From the NCBI GenBank assembly GCA_002943765.1, contig PQWQ01000002.1, forward strand, positions 2,232,001 to 2,296,000: a stretch of DNA of 64,000 bases. The letters run 5' to 3'. The number at the start of each line of letters is the position of its first letter. Within the stretch, counting starts at the first letter, position 1. Under the pieces are notes generated by a model. That model saw only the letters and a list, made by a program, of their open reading frames with translations, ran no database searches and was not told where the DNA came from. The stretch comes from Psoroptes ovis. Lineage: Eukaryota; Arthropoda; Arachnida; Sarcoptiformes; Psoroptidae. Both the position numbers and the translations under genes were made by a program. Shown here in pieces: positions 38,501-50,401 of the stretch.

Positions 38501-41494
38501 CAAAAACTTAACAATGATCATTGGCACACAATACGTTTAGAAAGACGTGGTTCCAATCTTCAAATAATCATTGATCAAACAACAAAACAAGTCATAGATT
38601 TAACGGGGCAACATTTTACATTGCATATTAGTGCAATTCATATCGGTGCACGTATCAACATCCATAAATCGCGACGTAAGTATTTTTTTGATTGTTTTTG
38701 GAATTAGAATTTTTGTTAAAAATGGCATATAATTTTGATAGAAAAAAAATATTTCGCTGGCTTTGTTGGTCAGATGCAAAATTTTATATTCAATGGTCAA
38801 CAATATTTAGAAAAGATACGCGATGGTCAATTACCAAATGGATCAATTCGTATTACAGCCAAATTAGGAAAAAAAGATCGAGTGCTGCATAATGCTGTCA
38901 CGTTCAAATCGAAATATACATTTGTAGGATTACCACAATTGAAAGCATATTCTCGATTGAATGTTTATTTTCAATTTAAAACCCGTGAATCCAATGGTTT
39001 ATTATTATTCAATGGCGGCGGCAAAAAACATGATTTCATTGCGGTCGAATTGGTAAACGGCAACATTCATTATATTTTCGATTTAGGTGATGGACCGCGT
39101 CGATTACAATCGAATAGTCGTTCATTATTGAATGATAATCGTTGGCACACGGTTACCTTAGGAAGGCCTTCACTGCATCAGCATACAATGCTCATTGATG
39201 ATTCATTAATGACCACCAGCACGTCTGCTAATGAGCGAAATTTACATTTGGACTTGGATGGACTCCTGTATGTTGGTGGCGTTCGAGATAACATGTGGCA
39301 ATCATTACCCAAAGTCATCAAGTCAAAAATCGGTTTCGAAGGATGCATCGCATCTTTAGATCTCAATGGAGAAACGTATAATCTGGTTGGACGAGAGGTT
39401 TTGATTCCTAGTACCTTAGTGGAATCAGGATGTTCTGCACCAATAACACGATGTAGCTCAACTGCATGCGCTAATCGTGGAATATGTGTTCAATTGTGGA
39501 ACAGTTATACTTGTGATTGCGATTTGACTACATTTTCTGGACCAACTTGCGCAGATGGTAATGGTAATGGTAGACCTAGTATCTTATTCTATTCTGAGAA
39601 TGATTTTTAATTTCAATTGTTTCCTTCATGTATAAATCTAACAGAAAGCACAGCATATCAATTTGGTCCCAATCCTGGTCTTATAAGTTTTACATTTGAT
39701 GAAAATAATCGTCCAGACACTCGTAATGATCTTTTGGCATTAGGATTCTTAACCACCAATAAAAATGGTGCATTAGTTCGAGTAGATTCAGCTACTACTG
39801 CAGATTATTTTCAATTAGAACTCATAGATGGAAATGTTATAGCAGTCTATAATCTTGGAACTGAAGATATCGATATCGGAGATTTAGGCACTAAAGTCAA
39901 TGATGGAAAATATCATATCGTTCGATTTACACGTTCTGGACAAAATTCAACGCTACAAATCGATAATCACAATGTTATTACTCGATCACCAGCTGGAAAA
40001 CAATTGAATATTTTCAATCGTCATGCTTATATTCAAATTGGTGGACATAAGAATATACTTCGTGGTGTCATTGATAAACCTTTTATCGGTATAATTGCTG
40101 GTCTTGTGTTCAATGGTCATCGTCTGTTAGATATGGCGGCAGAAGATGATCCTCGAATAAAAACTGAAGGTGATTTAGAATTGATGATTTCCATAGGGAA
40201 TCAGCAGACTATAACACCACAAACTACAAATGTTGATCATCTCAATAACCAAATGTTAGCCGAGGTAAATTTTCAGAAAATGATGTTTTTAACAAATGAA
40301 ATTTAACATTATTTTTTTGGAACAGCCAAAAAGTCCTTATGCCAATGATGATCTCATTTTCTCGACAGCCGGTTCTGGATGTTTTGATATAAATGAAGAT
40401 GAGGTATGTACTAATGGCTAAACTTCGAATGATTAATATTTTCCATTTTTTAATGACAGGAATGCGCTCATATTGCCAATGAAGGGTCTGGCGATGAACT
40501 AATCACACCAGTTTATGTTTCAGTGAATAGATTCAGACCTACCTCATCTTCATCCTCATCATTTTCAAATCGTAATCGTGGTGGAAATAACAAAGATGTA
40601 TGGCGTCGTCCATGCCAAAATGAAGATGATGATGACTGTGTGGAAGGCTCAGGAGATGATCCATCATCATCATATAACAGCATAAACCGTCAATATAATT
40701 ATTCCAATTTTGATTATTACACTACGACATTTAGGCCATGGACTACATGGATTCCGCCGACAATCGCACCTATCAATCAACCTCCATATTCACCGAATCA
40801 GCCTCCATGGAGTTCATACAACACACCACCAACTTATTATCATAATCCGAATGATCCATTTGGCAGTGGTAATATTCATCAACAGCACTCATATCCAATG
40901 AGACCAAAAACAACAGCACCTTCATGGACAAAACCAGTGTATTCAGTAAATGGACCATCACGTCCAATCATCACACCGCCAATTGAGCCACAAGGTCCTC
41001 CTGAGATTTATGATGTTCCATTAAACATACCACTGGATATTATTAATCATACGATCGGACCGGATGATTCGGAACAAATACCATCAGAGATTTTGACACG
41101 TGCAAGCTCTGAACGAACTGTGATCATTATTAGTGCAATCGCAATATTTTTAATACTCGTAGTTGTTATCGGTCCAATTGTTTTATTTTTAAAAGTTCGT
41201 TATAGTGCCAATCAAGCGGCATATAAAATTGAAACATTTGGACCAAAAATGTCGGCAACAATGCCATTACATGGTTCATCTTTTCAACCATACAATCCTG
41301 TTGTCCGTGCAACTTCGGTCACCGGAATCACTGGACATCAAGCAATGATGGGAATGCAACAAATGCCTCCAGGTATGAATTCATTAAGAAGAGTTAGTAT
41401 GTCTAGACCTGGAACTAGACCCAGTTCACCAACTCAAGAATTTCAAGGTGGTACTGGAATCAAGAAAAAAGATCCACATGAGTGGTATGTATAA
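35510..41494 (+). CDS. Nrx-1: Neurexin, synaptic adhesion receptor, complete
   Basis: Nine exons: 35510-36569, 36646-36995, 37056-37223, 37315-38203, 38259-38675, 38742-39557, 39645-40264, 40326-40403 and 40460-41494. Phases match at every join and give 1810 aa. The order is that of an alpha-neurexin: signal peptide (about 15-35), LNS1, EGF1 (about 316-352, RCKHGGYCYTTINGVYCDC), LNS2, LNS3, EGF2 (about 787-821, CQNGGHCIEGWNRYYCDC), LNS4, LNS5, EGF3 (about 1196-1232), LNS6, a Pro/Ser-rich stalk, one membrane segment (about 1687-1711) and a short tail ending EWYV. That ending is the PDZ-binding motif known from arthropod Nrx-1. Neurexins sit in the presynaptic membrane and bind neuroligins. Exon 3 has two possible AG acceptors. 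Only the first (exon from 37056) keeps the frame. All introns are 55-91 bases, remarkably compact beside vertebrate neurexin genes. Stops precede the start ATG. Confidence 0.96.
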
Positions 41495-42683
41495 TAATAA
41501 TAATCGACAACAAATCATCAAGCAATAATCGTTATATCATCATCATCATTACTTAGCTGAGATTTATGTACAATCACTTAATGATAATACAAAATACAAT
41601 AATAATAATCATTTAATAATCACAACAAACAATCAATCAACAACAAATTCTGAACAAAAAACAAACAATTAATGTGCCTCTGTTTTCAACATAACATATG
41701 TCATTTGTTTAATTTATTTTGTCTCTAATCATTTGGTTATAACTCATTTATTTCGGATCAATCGCAAATGGATCGATTTGGACGATCATAAACCCTTTTT
41801 TTTGCTTTTCTTATCAATAATTTTACACGTTTGTCTATCAATTTTTTTTCTTATTTTTCGTATTTGTCTGATTTGTATGTCAAGGTTCAAAAAACGTTTT
41901 TTTTTTGTAAATAATCTTTGCATATTACCACACACAGAATATTACTTATTATTTTCAATTCTTGTTTCTAAATTGTTTATTTAAATTAAAATTTTTTAAA
42001 ATTTCTGAAAGTTTTCTTTTCTCACTGATAGATGTCGCAACTTTTTTTCATTGACAAAAAAAAAGTTGAGTCAACTGCAATCAAAAAAATTACCAATGCC
42101 AATGTATTATCAGCTATTTCAACACACAAATGATTTTATATTTGCTTGAAAAATTGAAAAAAAATGGGAAAATTTTCGAATTTGCATTTTCCAAACAATA
42201 GATGACGACAAATGTTTATTTTGGAGTGCGAAAAAAAACTTAAAAAATTTTCGCGAAAAAAATTGTTTGCAGCCAAATCTGTCGATATTTAAATGCTGAT
42301 TATCAGAACTTGATCATCGCTTTATCATGAATGGCTTTGAATTAAGAAGACAAAAACCTGAAATGTGATATAATCACACAATTTATTTATTTGATGGTAG
42401 GAAAAATTAAAAAATGAAAAGCCAAAGATTTCATTGATCATTTTTGAAAAATTCAAAAAAAAAATCTCGTTTCTTTTAAAATTTAGATAATCATTGAGAA
42501 TCACACATTGCCTTAAACGACAGTGTTAATTTTTTGATCGGAAAATGTGTGAATCCAAACACATACACACCTGAAGAGGTAATCAAGAGTTTTTTTTACA
42601 AACTTTTTGTTTCTGATTTTTTTTCTATTTATTCTTAGTTAATAACGAGAAGCAACGCTCCTGCTGAGAGTTCACTTATGGCT

Positions 42684-42699
42684 TACTTGTATACAAGTA
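42684..42699. repeat. 16-bp perfect palindrome
   Basis: TACTTGTATACAAGTA equals its own reverse complement. It lies in non-coding DNA and could be a dimeric factor site or chance. Confidence 0.6.
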
Positions 42700-43109
42700 T
42701 AGCGAAAAGTAAAATAAAACAAATGAAGAAAATGTGTGTGTGTGTGTGCATATGTGTAAATTGCAGGTGTTAATCATTATGTTTAAGGTGTGCAAATATA
42801 AGAGATATCAGAGAAGAGCTAAAAAAATGAACAAGAAACCAAAATTGCCAAACCAAACACCTGAAAAAATATTGATGTTTTGGCCATTTGTTTGATGGTA
42901 TATCTCTTTCCTGATCAATATATTTGATAATCGTATTATCTAATACCGAGAGCGAAATCTGTACAAATCATTTATCTCCTAGGCAAACTTATTTATTTAT
43001 TTACGAAAAATAAACTTTGATGTCTTTCACCTTGATAAGAATGAAAATAATCATGAAATTTTTTGATTTTCTCTGATTTTCTTCAATTTTTCTGAATTCA
43101 AGAAAATGA

Positions 43110-43280
43110 TTATTTAGTTTTGTGATCAATTTTATAACGAATTCGATTGAAGAAAAGGAAAAAATTCAAACATTTGGCTTTGTTGACAATCGTGTAACGA
43201 ATTGTGATCGAAATGTGTGTTTGGCACTGCACATTTGTGACACGGCTACCTTGATTCGTATAACAATGGTTCAACACTGA
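43110..43280. other. Coding-like open frame, strand uncertain
   Basis: The plus strand is open for 56 codons after a TGA at 43107 and includes TFGFVDNRVTNCDRNVCLAL. The minus strand is also open over the same bases and starts with a signal-peptide-like Met segment at 43310. GC is higher than in the flanks. The family was not recognised. Confidence 0.25.
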
Positions 43281-44087
43281 AAGAACGAAAATAAAGGTGT
43301 AAATGGTCACATTTGGTCACTGGTAAATATGATCTGAATTTGACCCGATCAAATATTTCAATAGTTTCGTTTGTTTGTGACAAAAAATAAAGAAAAACAT
43401 TAAAACCTAATTGATTTGAATATGGTCCTATTGTGTGTGTGTGTCTTTGGAATTTCTTTTCTTCGATTTATGTTTTTTGGTTGTATGGTTGATGATCGGT
43501 GGTAAGCATATAAACACCACCATTTAAACATATTTCTATGATTAATAATCGTAATAATATTCATAATTATAGCAACAATTAATACAAAATAAGAATTGAA
43601 TTGCTTCACGAATCGAAAATCTTGTTCAAATTCAATTCAAACCGGAGAAAATTAAAGACATCCCAAATGATAAGACATTCATATGATCATTTATTTATGA
43701 TCACAAGATGATCCAATGATCATAATACAATAAAATAATCATAATGAGAAAAAATTTCCATGCAAACAATGTAAAGAGAGGCACCTTGAGATTTAAGTTG
43801 ATTTATCTTTGTAAATAAGAAATAATAACAATTGAAATTTTCGATTCTCTTCAATTATTTTATCTTATCTTATGAAATGATTATTTATTTATTTATCGAT
43901 TTATTAGATAAATAATCCAAATAAAGCAAAAAAAAACAGATTAAAATCAAATGAAATTAATTTCATTTGATTTATGACATTTTTATTATAATTTTTCAAT
44001 TTTAAATAAATAAGAGAAGACATGAATGATTGATTAATCTTAAACTTGTATGATATAGAATAAATATTAAAATTTGTGCGAATACAC

Positions 44088-44189
44088 AGATCAACAATCA
44101 TCAGCAAATGCATGAATTGAATGATTTGAATATCATTTGAATTAAATAAATTCTCCTTATTTGATTCATTTGCTGATGATTGTTGATCT
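44088..44189. repeat. 23-bp perfect inverted repeat with 56-base spacer
   Basis: The left arm at 44088-44110 (AGATCAACAATCATCAGCAA then ATG) is the exact reverse complement of the right arm at 44167-44189. A transcript across it would form a long perfect stem with a 56-base loop. It lies in spacer DNA about 700 bases before the LRIG-like gene. Confidence 0.9.
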
Positions 44190-44886
44190 TGGTGTTCCGC
44201 TAATTTCAATATTTTCTTCATGTATCAGTGATTTGTCACCTTTTATTCCTTTGATCATTATTTTTGTTCGGTTGATTTAAACAGCAAAACAGTTACCGAA
44301 TGTGCCATGAACATTGTGATTCGCCTGTGTTCTGCAGAAATTAGAAATTCAAGTAAAACAACTTTGAATAAACGAAAAATAGCAACAGGGTCTATGCACG
44401 AACTTGTTTGATTTTACAATTGTTGCTGCTGCTGCTGCTGCGCTTGGTTTTGCAGCAGTATTTTTCACCCTGCAAACACTAACCACCAACACACACTAAC
44501 CATACACACTCGAATGCATACATTTATTGAATCGTTGTTAATGTTCATCTTGTTTGTTGATAAGTACCACCACAACTAACACCATGAAAATGACGTTCTT
44601 TGTACTGTGTACCATACACATTTTTCAACAACAACAACATTCAAGAATGGCTCAAACCGAAATTGCTGTTTCACTCTCGTCTTGTAACTTGTCCATGAAA
44701 ATTATTTACGTTATTTAATTCATTTTCGATATGCTCAATATTATCATTAGTTCATAATTCATCAGCATTTTTCTTGTTTCCCAATTTGTTTATCAAAAGT
44801 GAAAATTCATTATTTTTTGAATTTTGAATGTTGTGAGCAATAAATTCATTAATAATTAATAATCATCACATCTATGGGAATCAAAA

Positions 44887-47800
44887 ATGATTGTAAAATT
44901 GAAAAATTATGTCCAAATTTTATATTTGGTCATATTGTCATTATTTGTTTCCAGTATTAATTCCAACCGAATCAATATCAATAATAATTGTCCAAAACGT
45001 TGTCAATGCTCGAATAATGTGGTAAATTGTGCTAATCAGCAATATCGAACAATACCTATTAATCTACCATCATGGACAGAATCATTATTGATGAATGATA
45101 ATCCATTGGAAACATTATCATCTGATAATCATTATTCATCGTTGATAATATCACCTAATAATTTGAAAGCAATCGATTTCACTCGTACACAACTTCGTTA
45201 TATTGATAATAATGTATTAAACACTGTGTTCACTGATGTTCATTATATTCGCAACAGTTTGATTCATCTCAATTTTCATGAAAATTATTTAAATGAATTT
45301 CCATTCATTCACAATGTTGATAATTTACGTAAATTAATTATTTCAAATAATCAAATCAATTTTGATTCAATCGCTCAAATCGATATATCAACAGTTTATC
45401 CTAATATTGAATACATTGATTTGTCAAATAATTCATTGAAAATAATCCCTAAGCATTTTTTATCGACCAAAATCATGCGAAATTTGACTCATTTAATTTT
45501 AAACAGTAATGAAATAGAAATTATTGAACCAGAAGCTTTTGAATTTTTTCCCAATTTGAAAGTATTGAAAATTGCACGAAACAATCTTCAAATTATATTA
45601 AAATCTTGGCTAACAAGTCTAACAAATCTTCAAGAATTAGATTTAAATTATAATCAAATCAATAAAATTGATATTCTTGCTTTCGAACCACTGGAATCGC
45701 TGTTATCTTTAAAACTGAGACGAAACAAATTTAGAATTCTTGAAGATGGATCATTTTGGGGCCTATCTAATTTAAAGAAATTAAATCTTGATCACAATGA
45801 CATTACTGAAATTAATGAAGGATGGATTTATGGCCTCAAATCTTTGAAAGAATTAAGTATCAAACATAATTCAATTGTAAATATTAGCAACAATGTATGG
45901 AATTCTTTACAAAGTTTAACTGAAATCAATCTCAACTATAATCGTTTGCAATTTATTCTTGTGAAAACATTTGAGAAATTGAGTTCATTACATGCATTAA
46001 GATTAGCTAACAATAATATATCATACATTGAAGATAAATCTTTTCGTTCGTTGAAAAATCTCGAATTATTGGACATGTCTTACAACAAACTATCATGGAC
46101 TGTGGAAGCATCTAATAAACTGTTCAATGGACTTGAACATTTAAAAGAATTACGATTGGATCATAATCAAATTCGTTCAATTCATAAAAATACATTCACC
46201 GGATTATCTAATTTATCGATGCTCAATCTTACTGCCAATCCATTGTCATCGATTCAAAAAGGATCATTCGACTCGTTTAAAAATTTGAGCGAAATTCATT
46301 TGCAACATATAGAATTACTTTGTGATTGTACGATGAAATGGTTACACGAATGGTTCACAGCTAATCAAATAAGAAGAAAATTTGCTCGAAAAATTCAATG
46401 TAAATATCCACATGATTTAGCTGTTCGTTCTATTGATTCATTTTTAGACATCGAACCCAGTCAATTTAAATGTCAAGATTTTCTTAAGCCATATTTGACC
46501 GATAATTTCGACAATTTGGATAAACCAGTAGCAGCTATTAAAAATCAAGAAATTCGATTCGATTGTAAAGTAGCAACTGGAAGTGACGATCAAATAGTGT
46601 TCAATTGGTTCAAAGACAATCAATTGATTGAACATGAGCGTGCAATCATGCAAATATATTCGCAACAATATTCTGAGAACGTAACTCATTACACAAACGT
46701 ATTGCGACTTTTTAACATCAAGGATGAAGATCAAGGCCAATATCATTGTATGGCTTCAAACAGTTATGGCAGTGTTTATTCTAATAAATTTCAAGTCAAT
46801 GTCTATGTGGCTCCGTATTTCATCAAAAGGCCCAGTAATGTCACTGTTCGTGTAGGTCATACAGCCAAATTAGAATGTGCTGCTAAAGGTCAACCCAGTC
46901 CAATTGTTTCATGGCAAAAAGATGGTGGCGATAATTTTCCTGCGGCTATGGAACGTCGAATGCATGTGATGCCAGCAGATGATGTATTTTTCATCGTTGA
47001 AGTGAAGAAAAGTGATATGGGATCTTACAGCTGTCACGCTACAAATGATGCCGGATCGATAGTTTCTACTGCTTATTTGAATGTAATCGAAATGCCGTCC
47101 TTAGTTAGACGAATGGTGGATAAAAAATCCCATATTGGCTCAACTGTTTCATTGGAATGTGTGGCTGCCGGTATTCCAATACCAAAAATTGAATGGTTCA
47201 AAGATGGACGAATGTTACAACCAACTGATCGTCATTTTTTCACTGGTGAAGGACAATTATTGATCATAGTGAAAACAAAGCCATCCGATCAAGGTCTTTA
47301 TTCATGTAATGTTTCAAATGCTTATGGAACGGTCACCGATTCATCATATTTGAAAATAATGACCGATCTTCAAACAGATTCTAAAGATGTTTTCGCTACA
47401 TTAGCTGGCTTGATAAAAGAAAATTCTTATATGTTCATCATTATATTCTGTGTTTTTATCACTTCTATCGCTTGGATTGGAGTTATTTGTTACATACGAA
47501 AGCAGCATAATTCAAATTTTAAAAAATCTAAAAATAATTGTACCAACATTTCACTTAATAATGGTCAAACCATTTTAGATTATGATTATGATGATGAGAT
47601 TAATTCCGATTCGATGGTAAGCATTATTTCATCATTTATTTTAATTTATTTTTTCACTAATCACTCTCATTTCATTTATTGAATTTAGGACACTGGAATC
47701 GCTGTAAGCTATAAATCGAATGATGATGACTTGGAAAAAAGAAAATATCATTCATTGCCTAGATTTATTCGACCAAATTCATTTGCCGAATCTACATTTT

Positions 47801-47913
47801 ATACCAATTCATTGTCAAGACATAAACATCATAAAGATTGGTTGTCACAGAAAAGATTGAAACACAATTCATTCAAAGCGGCAGCAGCAGCAGATCGTTA
47901 TGATTATTATTGA
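44887..47913 (+). CDS. LRIG: LRIG-type leucine-rich repeat and immunoglobulin membrane protein
   Basis: Exons 44887-47616 and 47689-47913 give 984 aa. The order is signal peptide (1 to about 26), LRR N-cap with Cys (CPKRCQC), about 15 leucine-rich repeats up to about residue 475, LRR C-cap from Cys479 (LLCDCTMKWLHEW), three Ig domains with their Cys pairs (near 560, 664 and 758 for the first Cys; YHCMAS, YSCHAT and YSCNVS around the second), a membrane helix at about 848-871 and a cytoplasmic tail of about 110 residues. This order and the C-cap wording match the LRIG family (fly Lambik), which modulates receptor tyrosine kinases in vertebrates. It is slightly shorter than vertebrate LRIGs (about 1090 aa), mostly in the tail. 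Exon 2 encodes only the tail end, with KRKYHSLPRF and a final poly-Ala and Tyr-rich end. Confidence 0.92.
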
Positions 47914-48111
47914 AGCAATTTTTTTTGACAAGTTTTTTGTTCTCTTTCAAAATTGATTACTGTTATTATGTATCATTATGTATTAAAGTATGGAACTGTG
48001 ATCTCATTTATTATTATTATTATGATTATTATTTGACAAATGTAAAATAATCAACAAATGTATAAAATATGAAACTAAATGTATTAATATGAAATTATTT
48101 ATAAAAATTGA

Positions 48112-48117
48112 AATAAA
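48112..48117 (+). terminator. AATAAA polyadenylation signal, LRIG-like gene
   Basis: AATAAA lies 199 bases after the LRIG stop and only 4 bases before the stop codon of the opposing gene. Cleavage 10-30 bases further would place the LRIG mRNA end inside the antisense coding region. An earlier ATTAAA near 47979 is an alternative. Confidence 0.6.
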
Positions 48118-48120
48118 ATG

Positions 48121-48978
48121 TTAATCTAAATGTTCTTTTTTCGCTTCACGAATAGCCACATGAACGATTTCTTTTAATTCCGATTTTAATCGATCAATCT
48201 TTCGACATCGTTTTCTTCGCTGCATTGGTGATGATCCATCATTAAAATAATCATCATCATTATCTTCATTTTTTGTTTTTCTTTTTTTCTTAACAAATAC
48301 ATCATCTTGATTATGGAATGTATTTAATTTACGTTTATAACAAACATTGTCTATTTCATCAAAATTTTCATCATTGTTTTTATTGATGGCATTAATCAAT
48401 TTCTTTCTTGATTCAAAAAAATTGTTATGATTTTTTATTGGTCGATCAAATGTTGATAAATTATTACGAGATGATTTTGGCTTGTAATCAATATATTCAT
48501 AATGATGAATATCTTCCGATTGTTTTTGATTCAAACCATTACGAGAATTATACCATGGATTAGTACGTATACGATTTCTTGAATATTCACAAACATTATG
48601 AATGTCATTATTATTATTATTATTATCAATACTTATTCTTGACGATGGTGTAATGATAACATCATAAATATGATTCACATCAAACTTTTCTTTGCATCCA
48701 ATCGACAAAGAATGTTGATGATCTGATGAATGTTGAGGTAAATTGCAAATAGGCTCATAACGATTGCGTAGTTTTATATCAACCATTTTATATGAAAAAT
48801 CGGACATTTGTGGAACTAAATTATAATTATTGAAACGTATGAATCGACTAAATTCACTTTCAGAAACTTTGACCGATGATTGAACATTTTCTTTGCCCAT
48901 ATCAAATTTTTTGAATGATGTATCACAATTTTTACGACGAAAACTAAGTTTTCGTTCTAATTTTTCGATTAATCGCAT
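48121..48978 (-). CDS. Uncharacterised basic, probably nuclear protein
   Basis: Single-exon open frame of 285 codons starting MRLIEKLERKLSFRRKN. I do not recognise a domain. It is rich in Asn, Asp, Lys and Arg. There is an Asn run encoded by ATT/AAT repeats around residues 118-124, a bipartite-looking basic stretch near 228-235 (VKKKRKTKNE) followed by acidic residues, and a second basic cluster near 255 (QRRKRCRKIDRLKSELKE) leading into a short amphipathic helix at the end. This suggests a nuclear, perhaps nucleic-acid-associated protein, which is inference. It converges with the LRIG-like gene, and their 3'UTRs probably overlap. A minus-strand AATAAA lies at 48012-48007. The frame is too long to be chance in this AT-rich DNA. 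Confidence 0.65.
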   Translation of the reverse strand: MRLIEKLERKLSFRRKNCDTSFKKFDMGKENVQSSVKVSESEFSRFIRFNNYNLVPQMSDFSYKMVDIKLRNRYEPICNLPQHSSDHQHSLSIGCKEKFDVNHIYDVIITPSSRISIDNNNNNNDIHNVCEYSRNRIRTNPWYNSRNGLNQKQSEDIHHYEYIDYKPKSSRNNLSTFDRPIKNHNNFFESRKKLINAINKNNDENFDEIDNVCYKRKLNTFHNQDDVFVKKKRKTKNEDNDDDYFNDGSSPMQRRKRCRKIDRLKSELKEIVHVAIREAKKEHLD

Positions 48979-50401
48979 TTTTTAATGTTAAAGTTGAAAA
49001 TCACATTGTTGTTAAACTGGCAGAAACTGATGTTTTCAATAAACAAACAAACAAAATATAGATAATTGATCAAAGTGTTTAACACTTTTACTTTTTAAAA
49101 TGTTGTCAACAACAAAATGGCTTTTTTTGAAGAAAATGTAGGCATAAAAATAAAAGATATTTTTTCTTTTTAGTTGCTCAATTAATATTTCTTTGATTCT
49201 CCACAGTCATAATTATGATAATTGCCAGGTGTTCAATATTCATTTAATTTCTTTGTGAACAACCATCATCAACCATCTTAATAATCATCAGACATAGACT
49301 TCATCAATACACGTATAATTTAACATTGAAAACAAATCAAAAATTGAATAATTAGTATAATTAATATATTGGCGAACACATCAATATTGATTGCAATAGG
49401 TTTATGTACGTAGGTAAACATTCAATCATTTGATTTCAATCATGTCGTTTGAGCTGTTTTTTCGATGATAATAATTTCATTATTATTTTAATGTTTTTAT
49501 TTATTTGATTTTTATTTTTTTATTGGAGCAAATTTCAATTCGGAGAAAAGAGAATTTTCCAAAAACAACAACGGCCACCACAACATCAAAATAACAATGA
49601 AGAAAAAACAACGCAAAACAATAGAGATGATTGAATTTGGATTCATGAAAAGGTTCGTTTATTATTTATCATTTATATTTGTTTATAATGATAATGGCTG
49701 CTGTTGTTGTCTTGGCGCCATTGTGTCATATAATGATGATGATAATATTAGAAAAAGTCGATTGACGAGTTTTTCTTTCTATTTTTTCTTTTTGCATTTG
49801 CTTTTGGATTTTTGAGGATTTAGCTTCTCAACGGATCATAATCAACCATTCTCTCTCATTCTTCTTTGTGAATTAACTTTAATCATTGCTTTGATTTTGC
49901 ATTGTTGTTCGCAAAAAGAGAAAGGGAATGGTAGATTTTCATGAATGGTACTACTGCTGCTGCTGGCAATCGCAATCACTTTCACATTTCATTTCACTTG
50001 GAATTTAAGTAATTGACGACACGACAATAAATAATTATTATTTAACCAGATTTTCATAAAACGGTTATTTTTAATTTTTTATTTTACTTTCAAAAGGATT
50101 TTTCAAAATATATATTCAATGCATATAATGGTAGTTTGAAAATAAATGATCATTTATTATCATTATTTTATGGATTTTCATTTGTTTGTTTTTTTAGTTC
50201 GGTTGAAAATGAATTATGATCATGATGATGATGAATAATGATAACATTATTATTATTATTTTTGTATGCAAATGTGAATTATCATTATTAATATGGCAGT
50301 TGATCAGCAATTTTTTCCTTCACTATTCTCAAAAATATGGTTATTCATCATAATTTTAGGTCAATTTTTCGAAATGTTTTCAAGCAATTCGACGCCAAAT
50401 T
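48979..50401. other. Intergenic spacer, nothing recognised
   Basis: AT-rich DNA upstream of the minus-strand gene at 48978 and downstream of the peritrophin gene, which also ends here. It contains ATT/ATG microsatellites and short chance frames only. It must hold the promoter of the 48978 gene. Confidence 0.6.

Larger units (their letters stand above)
41495..44886. other. Intergenic spacer between neurexin and the LRIG-like gene
   Basis: No recognisable gene. It would hold the neurexin 3'UTR and the promoter of the next gene. Points of note are a 16-base perfect palindrome at 42684-42699, a coding-like open frame at 43110-43280 and the 23-bp inverted repeat at 44088-44189. A CTG/GCT-type tract lies near 44424-44455. 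Confidence 0.6.

Noticed and set aside
46444..46746. 100-codon minus-strand frame
   Set aside because: It is the antisense shadow of the LRIG Ig1 region.
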